Below, piece by piece: positions 13,276-45,699 of a DNA stretch of 64,000 nucleotides. A model generated the notes under the pieces. It saw only the letters and a list, made by a program, of their open reading frames with translations, was not told the origin of the DNA and made no database searches. This stretch comes from Norana najaformis (taxonomy: Eukaryota; Annelida; Clitellata; Crassiclitellata; Hormogastridae), in the NCBI GenBank assembly GCA_964023275.1, contig OZ029914.1:33549351-33613350 (forward strand), written 5' to 3'. The position numbers and the translations under genes are program-made. Every line of letters starts with the position of its first letter. Within the stretch, counting starts at the first letter, position 1.

Positions 13276-14329
13276 CAACGACTGAAACAACGACCGTAAT
13301 CGAAGTCCTTATCCTAAGATTAATCATAATCCTAAAACGAATACGACGAGATGCAATTGTCTCTATTTTGCTGGGGGTTCCTCTGTCCTTTCAAAGCAAG
13401 AATCGTTACTGATAAAAGTCGGCGGCAGCGGAAGTAATATCACTTCCGCTCGTGCTGTACGACGGAACTGATATCCCAAAAGGCTTTGGCCTTCTTGCGA
13501 CCGACAGCCATATTAAGCAATTTATTTAGCGCCTCTACTAGTAATCGTCGACTTCTTAAACTCGACAGAACTCAAGAAACGAATCAGCGCCAGGTTAATA
13601 TTGCATTTGATTATGTCTGAATTGTCTCTTTGCACTGGGACTCAGGTTCGACGCTCATGTGAATTTGGCAGTTGGCTGTTAAACAACACAACCTGCAAAT
13701 TGCTGTATAAAGTTTCTACTACAGACGAAAGATCCTTCAGTCCCACAGAGCCCTCCATTGGCCAATCGTGAATGAAAGACCTCATTAAGTCGTGTCGACC
13801 AATCGCAAAATCTTCGTCTCATAATTATGAATATTAAGTAGACTGTTCTTGTAATTCCTTCTATAATTAGAAGCCTGTCAACAACAGTCGTCAGAATCAC
13901 ATAAAAATAGTACGACAGACTAGTTTATCTTCTACAATTTTTGAGCATTGGTTTAGAATCCTGAAATTATGGTCTGTTTATAGCTGATTACACGCTTCGG
14001 GAGTCACAGATAGCTTCAATAATTTACAATTCGGCGGAAATACTATATCTTCGAAAAAAGAAATGGTAACTTGCGTTGTCGCATAAAGAATTAAACAGGC
14101 CATGCTTTGCCCTATCCAGTTCGGCGTTTGGGCTGTTGTTGGAATATTAACTCACAAAATTATCTATAGAGGATAATTACCTTTTCGTATTGTAATAGAC
14201 TTTGCTAATTAAAAGCGACTTCGTATATTTGCTATTAAGGTTAAATTATAAAATGAAGTTATTAATGTCAACAACATATTGAGTCAAGTCGTGCCACGAT
14301 ATTTATGTCAAATATCACGAGCTAAAGGT
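13276..14329. other. No gene seen
   Basis: No supported gene. A TTTAGCGCC-type retroposon tail remnant lies at about 13515-13535. Confidence 0.4.
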
Positions 14330-14490
14330 GAGAGATTATTTCAGAGATTTTAATCTCAGGCAAGTACGGTTCGTAGGCTTAGCGTGGGGCCCATTCAAAC
14401 GGGCAGCGGTGGTGAAAGATTTTATCAGATAAATTCATTGAAAAATGAGCAGGGTCGAGGCCATACAGTCGCTAAAGAAAAAAGTGTGCA
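14330..14490 (+). mobile_element. SINE family S, partial copy
   Basis: Carries the family core GCCCATTCAAACGGGCAGCG and GTGGTGAAAGAT, then GAGCAGGGTCGAGGCCATAC and GTCGCTAAAG. Compare the copies at 33310-33590, 42985-43195 and 63225-63370. Confidence 0.75.
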
Positions 14491-14921
14491 TTTCCCCATA
14501 AAATCTTTTCCCCAGTTTCTTTCCACAAAGCCAGCCGCTAAGGCTATACCAGAATATTCTAAATTAGTCAAAATAGGAACATCACAGACCCGTTTTCACA
14601 TTAGGAGACCTTAGAATTAAGTTTAGACGAGCTACCAACAAGTTTAAAAACCATTAGAAAGCAATTTTAAAGATGACTTTTGTTTTAGGTCTTCTTCAAG
14701 TTCTCCGCATCAGGGCAGGTTCGAACCTCATTGCGCCAATCCTGATTTCATTGTTGGGCCTCCTCCTTCGGCGTACCGTTTCAGAGATTTACCATCATCT
14801 ACCATCATCCAGTCTAGCAGCATTTGGCTAGGCATTTGTTTCTTCATTTCTTTCACTCAATTCTTCCCTCTGTGATATCTGTCTGAAGGGAATCACCTAT
14901 AAGAAATATCAGTAATATCCA

Positions 14922-14957
<36 letters not shown>

Positions 14958-15004
14958 CTCTCTGTCTCTCTCTGTCTCTGTCTCTGTCTCTGTCTGTCTG
15001 TCTG

Positions 15005-15082
<78 letters not shown>
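14922..15082. repeat. (CT)n microsatellite with CTGT variants
   Basis: 160 bp of polypyrimidine on the plus strand, pure CT in the second half. Confidence 0.97.
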
Positions 15083-15085
<3 letters not shown>

Positions 15086-16019
15086 CTTATTATAAAGGTG
15101 TACTACAAAAATATTTAACCCATTTTGACGCATCAAGGAAACTGTAATCCATTTCATTTTGGCGGAATTTTTATATTCTACGATCGAACAAGCATAGGCC
15201 CACTGTACACAGCCGTATTAATATCAAGATTAGCGCTACAAAACGTGTCCGCCATTATGAAATACATAGTCACGTGAAAAATCTATGCAGGGCCGGAAAT
15301 CGCATGTATTATTAAACTCAGAAGAATAGCAAGAAATAACGATTAGGTCAACAAAGATGTCGTTTTATGGCGATTTCAACAAGCTTATTATTCCAGAACT
15401 GTTTTGATAAGTTGAAAGTCACAAAATCGCGATTTGCTTTACACCACGTGCCGACATAATGGTGGTTTCAAGTAAACTAAATATTCTTTAATTGTAGTGC
15501 CGTTGGCGCCTCCACTTATGGTACGACTTTTGTTAGATTACTGCTGATAAAATAATTTTTAAAAAATTGTACCCATAGAGCAGTGGTCTAAAACACGCTG
15601 CCCGAGAAGGCATATTATGGGTTCTGCGATGGTCATCGGAATTTCTGAAATATCTGTCAATGAAAATTGGTACTTACTTTTTTCTTCTAATAATAAAGTT
15701 CGACGTTTATCTTACTTACTAAATTTTTCTAATAATACAGCTCGATGGTCATTCCGGTGACCGCCATCTTGATCGGAAATTCATTCGGGCAATAATAAAC
15801 CCCAAAATGACTTCAGAGTGTAAGAAAAGAAAACTTGAGGGAGAAAAAGAATTTTCTAACAGAAATAGCATAATATAAACATTTTCACTGAGGTAAGAGA
15901 TAAATTAACTGCGTTATTTGTCAGCAAATGATTGCGCTTCCCAAAAAGTACCACGTGCTGCGTTCAATATGGTACAAGTAAAACACGGTTATCCCATTGC
16001 GGGTCCCAGCCTGTGGTCC
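15083..16019. other. No gene seen
   Basis: AT-rich sequence without supported coding or RNA features, ending at the 57-bp array. Confidence 0.5.
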
Positions 16020-19000
16020 AATCGTTCGAATGCTGATCTGAGCCTTTGGTCAGTACGGTAGAGCGCTTCGTCGGCGACCCAAAGATTGCGGCATCGAGCC
16101 TTTTCGTCTGCTCGGTAACGCGCCTCGTCGGCGATCCAACGATTGCGGTTTCGAGCTTTTAGGTCTATTCGGTAGCGCGCCTCGTCGGCGATCCAACGAT
16201 TGCGGCTTCGAGCTTTCTGGTCTATTCGGTAGCGCGCCTCGTCGGCGATCCAACGATTGCGGCTTCGAGCTTTCTGGTCTATTCGGTAGCGCGCCTCGTC
16301 GGCGATCCAACGATTGCGGCTTCGAGCTTTCTGGTCTATTCGGTAGCGCGCCTCGTCGGCGATCCAACGATTGCGGCTTCGAGCTTTCTGGTCTATTCGG
16401 TAGCGCGCCTCGTCGGCGATCCAACGATTGCGGCTTCGAGCTTTCTGGTCTATTCGGTAGCGCGCCTCGTCGGCGATCCAACGATTGCGGCTTCGAGCTT
16501 TCTGGTCTATTCGGTAGCGCGCCTCGTCGGCGATCCAACGATTGCGGCTTCGAGCTTTCTGGTCTATTCGGTAGCGCGCCTCGTCGGCGATCCAACGATT
16601 GCGGCTTCGAGCTTTCTGGTCTATTCGGTAGCGCGCCTCGTCGGCGATCCAACGATTGCGGCTTCGAGCTTTCTGGTCTATTCGGTAGCGCGCCTCGTCG
16701 GCGATCCAACGATTGCGGCTTCGAGCTTTCTGGTCTATTCGGTAGCGCGCTTCGTCGGCGATCCAACGATTGCGGCTTCGAGCTTTCTGGTCTATTCGGT
16801 AGCGCGCCTCGTCGGCGATCCAACGATTGCGGCTTCGAGCTTTCTGGTCTATTCGGTAGCGCGCCTCGTCGGCGATCCAACGATTGCGGCTTCGAGCTTT
16901 CTGGTCTATTCGGTAGCGCGCCTCGTCGGCGATCCAACGATTGCGGCTTCGAGCTTTCTGGTCTATTCGGTAGCGCGCCTCGTCGGCGATCCAACGATTG
17001 CGGCTTCGAGCTTTCTGGTCTATTCGGTAGCGCGCCTCGTCGGCGATCCAACGATTGCGGCTTCGAGCTTTCTGGTCTATTCGGTAGCGCGCCTCGTCGG
17101 CGATCCAACGATTGCGGCTTCGAGCTTTCTGGTCTATTCGGTAGCGCGCCTCGTCGGCGATCCAACGATTGCGGCTTCGAGCTTTCTGGTCTATTCGGTA
17201 GCGCGCCTCGTCGGCGATCCAACGATTGCGGCTTCGAGCTTTCTGGTCTATTCGGTAGCGCGCCTCGTCGGCGATCCAACGATTGCGGCTTCGAGCTTTC
17301 TGGTCTATTCGGTAGCGCGCCTCGTCGGCGATCCAACGATTGCGGCTTCGAGCTTTCTGGTCTATTCGGTAGCGCGCCTCGTCGGCGATCCAACGATTGC
17401 GGCTTCGAGCTTTCTGGTCTATTCGGTAGCGCGCCTCGTCGGCGATCCAACGATTGCGGCTTCGAGCTTTCTGGTCTATTCGGTAGCGCGCCTCGTCGGC
17501 GATCCAACGATTGCGGCTTCGAGCTTTCTGGTCTATTCGGTAGCGCGCCTCGTCGGCGATCCAACGATTGCGGCTTCGAGCTTTCTGGTCTATTCGGTAG
17601 CGCGCCTCGTCGGCGATCCAACGATTGCGGCTTCGAGCTTTCTGGTCTATTCGGTAGCGCGCCTCGTCGGCGATCCAACGATTGCGGCTTCGAGCTTTCT
17701 GGTCTATTCGGTAGCGCGCTCGTCGGCGATCCAACGATTGCGGCTTCGAGCTTTCTGGTCTATTCGGTAGCGCGCCTCGTCGGCGATCCAACGATTGCGG
17801 CTTCGAGCTTTCTGGTCTATTCGGTAGCGCGCCTCGTCGGCGATCCAACGATTGCGGCTTCGAGCTTTCTGGTCTATTCGGTAGCGCGCCTCGTCGGCGA
17901 TCCAACGATTGCGGCTTCGAGCTTTCTGGTCTATTCGGTAGCGCGCCTCGTCGGCGATCCAACGATTGCGGCTTCGAGCTTTCTGGTCTATTCGGTAGCG
18001 CGCCTCGTCGGCGATCCAACGATTGCGGCTTCGAGCTTTCTGGTCTATTCGGTAGCGCGCCTCGTCGGCGATCCAATGATTGCGGCTTCGAGCTTTCTGG
18101 TCTATTCGGTAGCGCGCCTCGTCGGCGATCCAACGATTGCGGCTTCGAGCTTTCTGGTCTATTCGGTAGCGCCTCGTCGGCGATCCAACGATTGCGGCTT
18201 CGAGCTTTCTGGTCTATTCGGTAGCGCGCCTCGTCGGCGATCCAACGATTGCGGCTTCGAGCTTTCTGGTCTATTCGGTAGCGCGCCTCGTCGGCGATCC
18301 AACGATTGCGGCTTCGAGCTTTCTGGTCTATTCGGTAGCGCGCCTCGTCGGCGATCCAACGATTGCGGCTTCGAGCTTTCTGGTCTATTCGGTAGCGCGC
18401 CTCGTCGGCGATCCAACGATTGCGGCTTCGAGCTTTCTGGTCTATTCGGTAGCGCGCCTCGTCGGCGATCTAACGATTGCGGCTTCGAGCTTTCTGGTCT
18501 ATTCGTTAGCGCGCCTTCTGGGCGATCCAACGATTGCGGCTTCGAGCTTTCTGGTCTATTCGGTAGCGCGCCTCGTCGGCGATCCAACGATTGCGGCTTC
18601 GAGCTTTCTGGTCTATTCGGTAGCGCGCCTCGTCGGCGATCCAACGATTGCGGCTTCGAGCTTTCTGGTCTATTCGGTAGCGCGCCTCGTCGGCGATCCA
18701 ACGATTGCTGCTTCGAGCTTTCTGGTCTATTCGGTAGCGCGCCTCGTCGGCGATCCAACGATTGCGGCTTCGAGCTTTCTGGTCTATTCGGTAGCGCGCC
18801 TCGTCGGCGATCCAACGATTGCGGCTTCGAGCTTTCTGGTCTATTCGGTAGCGCGCCTCGTCGGCGATCCAACGATTGCGGCTTCGAGCTTTCTGGTCTA
18901 TTCGGTAGCGCGCCTCGTCGGCGATCCAACGATTGCGGCTTCGAGCTTTCTGGTCTATTCGGTAGCGCGCCTCGTCGGCGATTTAACGATTGCGGCTTCG

Positions 19001-20292
19001 AGCTTTCTGGTCTATTCGGTAGCGCGCCTCGTCGGCGATCCAACGATTGCGGCTTCGAGCTTTCTGGTCTATTCGGTAGCGCGCCTCGTCGGCGATCCAA
19101 CGATTGCGGCTTCGAGCTTTCTGGTCTATTCGGTAGCGCGCCTCGTCGGCGATCCAACGATTGCGGCTTCGAGCTTTCTGGTCTATTCGGTAGCGCGCCT
19201 CGTCGGCGATCCAACGATTGCGGCTTCGAGCTTTCTGGTCTATTCGGTAGCGCGCCTCGTCGGCGATCCAACGATTGCGGCTTCGAGCTTTCTGGTCTAT
19301 TCGGTAGCGCGCCTCGTCGGCGATCCAACGATTGCGGCTTCGAGCTTTCTGGTCTATTCGGTAGCGCGCCTCGTCGGCGATCCAACGATTGCGGCTTCGA
19401 GCTTTCTGGTCTATTCGGTAGCGCGCCTCGTCGGCGATCCAACGATTGCGGCTTCGAGCTTTCTGGTCTATTCGGTAGCGCGCCTCGTCGGCGATCCAAC
19501 GATTGCGGCTTCGAGCTTTCTGGTCTATTCGGTAGCGCGCCTCGTCGGCGATCCAACGATTGCGGCTTCGAGCTTTCTGGTCTATTCGGTAGCGCGCCTC
19601 GTCGGCGATCCAACGATTGCGGCTTCGAGCTTTCTGGTCTATTCGGTAGCGCGCCTCGTCGGCGATCCAACGATTGCGGCTTCGAGCTTTCTGGTCTATT
19701 CGGTAGCGCGCCTCGTCGGCGATCCAACGATTGCGGCTTCGAGCTTTCTGGTCTATTCGGTAGCGCGCCTCGTCGGCGATCCAACGATTGCGGCTTCGAG
19801 CTTTCTGGTCTATTCGGTAGCGCGCCTCGTCGGCGATCCAACGATTGCGGCTTCGAGCTTTCTGGTCTATTCGGTAGCGCGCCTCGTCGGCGATCCAACG
19901 ATTGCGGCTTCGAGCTTTCTGGTCTATTCGGTAGCGCGCCTCGTCGGCGATCCAACGATTGCGGCTTCGAGCTTTCTGGTCTATTCGGTAGCGCCTCGTC
20001 GGCGATCCAACGATTGCGGCTTCGAGCTTTCTGGTCTATTCGGTAGCGCGCCTCGTTGGCGATCCAACGATTGCGGCTTCGAGCTTTCTGGTCTATTCGG
20101 TAGCGCGCCTCGTCGGCGATCTAACGATTGCGGCTTCGAGCTTTCTGGTCTATTCGTTAGCGCGCCTTCTGGGCGATCCAACGATTGCGGCTTCGAGCTT
20201 TCTGGTCTATTCGGTAGCGCGCCTCGTCGGCGATCCAACGATTGCGGCTTCGAGCTTTCTGGTCTATTCGGTAGCGCGCTTCGTCGGCGATC
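16020..20292. repeat. 57-bp tandem array, about 74 copies
   Basis: Unit CGATCCAACGATTGCGGCTT plus 37 bases ending CGCGCCTCGTCGG. The centre is almost identical from unit to unit and the units decay at the left edge (16020-16140). As 57 is a multiple of 3, four of six frames stay open, giving frames of up to 714 codons: on minus DRRRGALPNRPESSKPQSL or ARYRIDQKARSRNRWIADE, on plus APRRRSNDCGFELSGLFGS. Indels near 17719 (1 bp), 18168 and 19990 (2 bp each) break them all. No ATG-started leader or domain is attached, so I call it a satellite, not a gene. Confidence 0.93.
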
Positions 20293-20687
20293 AACGATTG
20301 CCACACGCCTGTCGAAGGCCAGCCGGCGGGTCGAGGTCGAGGAGACTTCGACGCTCGGGTCAGTGAAGCCCTCGACGCAGGCGCCTTCGAAGCAGACGAC
20401 GACGGCGATGAAGAGGAGGGAGTTGATGGTGCTGGATGTTCGTCCGATCCACACCGGAAGTTCTCGCGCTCCATCGAAGAAACGCCCACAGAACGCTCTA
20501 CACTTACGCGACCGCTAACTCTGGGTTGCTTCTTCACCACGGCGCTTAAAGACAAGATCACGAGAATCGGTGGTGCGGCTGGTCGACCTGTTTCCAGTGT
20601 GGCAGCCTGGACGCCACAGCAGCTCTAGTTGCTCCAGCAACAATAGATTTGTTTCATAATTGAAGTGACGTAACAATAGATTTGTTT
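20293..20687. other. Right flank of the 57-bp array; no supported gene
   Basis: On the minus strand 20370-20454 reads as a leader-like hydrophobic segment (NSLLFIAVVVCFEGACVEG) in frame with the array, but it has no ATG: only GTG at 20454 and a stop further upstream. Kept as a curiosity, not called. Confidence 0.3.
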
Positions 20688-20731
<44 letters not shown>

Positions 20732-20945
20732 TAACAATATTAGTAACAATAATAATTACAACAATAATAACAATATTATTAATACTAATAATAAATTAAT
20801 AATAATAATAATAATGGCATCTGCCTCTCTAGAACTTTACCATCATTCTCTGAGCCCTCTTGAGATGGCGCTTCCGACATTATCTAAACAACTTATTGAC
20901 AACTGCATAACAACAACAACAACAATAATAATAATAATAAAAGGG
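20688..20945. repeat. (AAT/AAC)n microsatellites
   Basis: AAT/ACA-rich tracts at 20688-20815 and 20912-20942 flank a short unique piece. Confidence 0.93.
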
Positions 20946-21228
20946 TGAAATACGCCACAATCACTCGCATCCACGCCTTTGTGGCGGTGGTTTTGAAGGA
21001 ATTTCAGTGAGAAATAAGACTGACGGCGCTTGGAGATCATCGGAAGGACTGGAATTCATTGCAAAATTGAAAAACGGACGCAACAAATGAACCACAAGAG
21101 ACTTTCTGTGTTTATCCAAAGGATTTCGGTGGCAATGTTCAACTGGAAATGCTATCTGCCATTATCTCACCATCATGCCCTGAGTCTCCTTGAGATGGCG
21201 CTCCAGACAATACTAACAACAGTTACTC
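20836..21228. repeat. Pair of ~65-bp direct repeats
   Basis: CATCAT..CTGAG.C(T)CTTGAGATGGCGCT occurs at 20840-20905 and again at 21168-21228. Each is followed by AACAAC/ATAATAAT simple sequence, as expected of two related retroposon tails. Confidence 0.55.
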
Positions 21229-21243
21229 TATAATAATAATTTT

Positions 21244-21289
<46 letters not shown>
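21244..21289. repeat. (ATG)n microsatellite
   Basis: About 15 perfect ATG trinucleotides, followed by GTAGTAGTGGTA variants. Confidence 0.95.
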
Positions 21290-22131
21290 CAAAGTAGTAG
21301 TAGTGGTAGTGGTAGTAATGATAATAACAAATTCATTATTTCTTTGCAACTACTCCACCCGCTTTCACGATTTGTCGCATCCAGGGAAGCCTTAATATCA
21401 GTGCCCTAAACTTAGGCTATAGCTCCTAATCTGATGTCATCGTCCCTTCGATCAAGCGGTGTCCTAAGGGCAATTAATTATATTATTTGACAGCGGGTGG
21501 AGGAGTTGCAAAGAAATAAGGAATTTAAATATTAAATTCAATTAATAAAACAAACCAGTGAAATATTCGAAACAAGCGAAAACTAACGAAACAACTTAAA
21601 AGTCAGGCTATTATACAATTCGAGTAATACTTTAAAGAAAATTATCATTTATAAATCCTAGCCAAGACAAGCCTCGTGGCCGGTCCCTCACATTACATCA
21701 TTTAAATTACAATTACATGTAATCGGTGGTTTCACAAATCCATTACAATTGCATTATCGAACTGTAAATAATTACAAATGAATTAGCCTACAACAAATAA
21801 ACTAAGACTGAGTATTACATAAGTTCATCAATAACATCAACAATAATAATGAGTATGTAGTTTCTGTTTACAGGCATCATTCATATATCCGCATATCAGT
21901 TTTTGGAAATTATTTCTCACTGAAATTTCTTCTAACAATTTCTTCCATATATATAACTTAAAGAAAACTTTTATACCCAAGAATTAGTTGACTAAAAGAA
22001 AGTAGTTTTCAATTGGCGACCCATTGGAATTGGGGTTGTATTTACGTGTCTGCATGTTCAGCAAACCGTCCAGATAAGCAAAAATAAGAAAGATATTCAA
22101 AGAAAGCATTTTCTGCCATTACAAAAGAATT
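21290..22131. other. No gene seen; 3' flank of the lectin-receptor gene
   Basis: AT-rich, no supported features. Confidence 0.5.
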
Positions 22132-22137
22132 TTTATT
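22132..22137 (-). terminator. Candidate polyadenylation signal (AATAAA) of the lectin-receptor gene
   Basis: TTTATT on the plus strand reads AATAAA on the gene's strand, about 92 nt past the stop codon. It is a normal distance for a short 3' UTR. It is the only canonical hexamer I noticed in the first 150 nt. Confidence 0.45.
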
Positions 22138-22228
22138 TGAAGCATTGGGATTCAAAGCTGTAGGAAATACTATGCGAAACGAGGCTCTACGTTATCATCA
22201 TATGCAGCCTATGCACCAAGTCATAGGT

Positions 22229-43689
<21,461 letters not shown>

Positions 43690-43912
43690 GTCAGACAGCA
43701 GCAAAACTGTTCAGCTGAAGAACGAAGGAACAGGCATCGTTACTGAACGCGACGAAACTGAACCCACGCCTCGGATGATAGAAACTCTCCCTTCGGCACG
43801 CGTCAAAACGCTTTTGTTTTTCGGTTGAGTTCAGTTGTGAAATCAAACTGCGTTGAAACGATCAGCACCTGCGCGATTATCAGCGGTCCTGGCGATGTCC
43901 ATCCGTCCGTTC

Positions 43913-43920
43913 TTTATACC
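43913..43920 (-). promoter_or_regulatory. Possible TATA box of the lectin-receptor gene
   Basis: GGTATAAA on the minus strand, about 225 bp upstream of the start codon. A start site near 43885 would give a 5' UTR of about 195 nt without an extra intron. This rests on the motif and position only. Confidence 0.28.
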
Positions 43921-44310
43921 TAGTCCCACAATTCGACTGCCAAGTACAGACTTTTATGTGCAAGCCTATATTTGTATATATAGACGAGGCATACATAGAC
44001 GACGTGTGCAGTGGCTAGATATGCGATTGAGTAGAGGAATGCTGGATGATGCTCGGTCGATGGAAGACGAGTGTTTGAGCAGAGTGGACCGGAGGGAGCT
44101 AGACGGCGGTGCCCGGGCCGTTGACGATGAAGCAGGCATTCGACCGACGGGCGGCGCATGGGGCTAGACATCACCAGAAGACCGAACCGACGCCGCTAAG
44201 CCACGAATTACAACTTCCTTACCTCGACTTAACACGGCTTTGAAACTGCTTGCTATTTATACCTTCATTTTATATATATATACATATATTTATTATATCT
44301 GCGTGTATGT

Positions 44311-44325
44311 ATGTGTGTATGTGTG

Positions 44326-44370
<45 letters not shown>
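44311..44370. repeat. (GTAT)n and (TA)n microsatellite
   Basis: GTATGTGT followed by about 40 bp of TA. Confidence 0.9.
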
Positions 44371-44407
44371 CAGCGCCTTTTAAGTAGGCCCTACCTTACA
44401 AAACCAT

Positions 44408-44590
44408 GTAATTTAATCGTAATCGTAAAGTCGAGATTTCTACAGCGCCTAACGAAAGCTATGTCGCAGGAACCAGCTTATTCACAGGCGCTCAGTCAAA
44501 ATAAAATCGATAGGAAAGGAGGGCTTGGTTCCAGTTCAAGATCCAAGAGTCAAGTAGGCATACAGGCAGACGGCTACGGTGTTTGGAATT
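44408..44590 (-). mobile_element. LINE family A tail, minus strand
   Basis: Its complement runs collinear with 1855-2030: ACCGTAGCCGTCTGCCTGTA, GGATCTTGAACTGGAACC, TATCGATTTTATTTTGACTG, GTGAATAAGCTGGTTCC and TTTACGATTACGATT. Confidence 0.82.
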
Positions 44591-44639
44591 GGATGTGATA
44601 CATAATCTAGGCCTAAATCTCCGAAATTTCTCAGCACCA

Positions 44640-45660
44640 TATAAAACTGCGTCAGAGACCAGTCTGTTCGCTGGCGCTATATGAAATCAATTGCCCAAGA
44701 GCAGATTGTTTGGTCAGTTTCAGTGTCAGGCCAGAATCCGGGGGATTCGGTCAAGCCGATGAGACAACGCGGTGCTACGGGGGGAATCGTTGGCGATGGT
44801 GGTCATGGGATGATCCAGAAGCGGAAGTAGGATAGGACAGCCGGAAAAGCTGAGTATTCAGACCCTCGAGTGAAAAGCTGCAAGACAGAGGAGGGGCAAG
44901 CGGAGGAGTGCTCCTACTGACAGGCGAGAAAGGAGGATAAGCGAACCAGCAACAGGTCTTTCGGGAGTTCGTTCCAAAGAGCTGGCGCCGTATAATTACG
45001 GTATTAGTGACCTCTGGTGACTTAGCCCAATACCTGATTATAAAACAGCCTACATTAACCGTTCACTCAAAACGTAACTACTACAACTCCCTCGTCAGTT
45101 GCAGATTTTGAGAGAGGACTGGAGGCCGAGGTAGAAAACGGCATGAGGTGGAACGAGTAGACCTGGGGATTGAATAGTGAGTGATCAGCTGTCTAATATG
45201 AGGGCTGAGAAGCATGAAGGGCATTGTACGTACGGGATCTTAATACAATGAAGTGATTTGAGCACGGGGGTTATGTGGTGGTGTTTGGGAGATTTGGTAA
45301 CTACACCGTCAAGAGCTTTCTGAATTGTTTGTAGACCACTCTATTTGAGACGCGTCGATGTTACAGAAGAGGGAGTTGCAGTAGTTACGTTGTTGAGGGG
45401 AACAGTTGCTGTGGGCTATTTTACAATGGAGTATAGGTCAAGTCAGTAGAGGTCACTAATGTGCCCCACGTACCAAGAGCGAGAAAAGTGAGATGTGGTC
45501 GGCAAAGGAAATGTTTCGTTTCAGATGATCCCGAGATGGCAGACTCGAGAAGAGTAAGTTTGCCTAGCTGTTCACGGAAGTCGATTGTGAGAAGTTCTGT
45601 GTTTAAAGGTTGCGGCATAGAAGTCAATTAAATGCCCACTGCGCCATCGGCTGATGCCTC
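44640..45660. other. Probable unclassified interspersed repeat; no gene
   Basis: Contains CTGGCGCTATATGAAATC (tail-like), TTCCAAAGAGCTGGCGCCGT and AGTTGCAGTAGTTACGTTG, phrases of a kind I associate with interspersed repeats in marine animal genomes. No intact ORF. The classification is a guess. Confidence 0.3.
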
Positions 45661-45699
45661 GTGCATTAGACACTGGCGCATTAGAAGTTACTAATTATT

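Noticed and set aside
15989..18133. 714-codon minus-strand frame across the 57-bp array
   Set aside because: It is a by-product of a repeat whose length is a multiple of three. Equally long frames exist on the other strand, there is no domain, and small indels break every frame.
20370..20454. Signal-peptide-like segment in frame with the array
   Set aside because: It starts at GTG, not ATG, and a stop lies shortly upstream with no ATG between. Splicing could supply one, but I found no exon.
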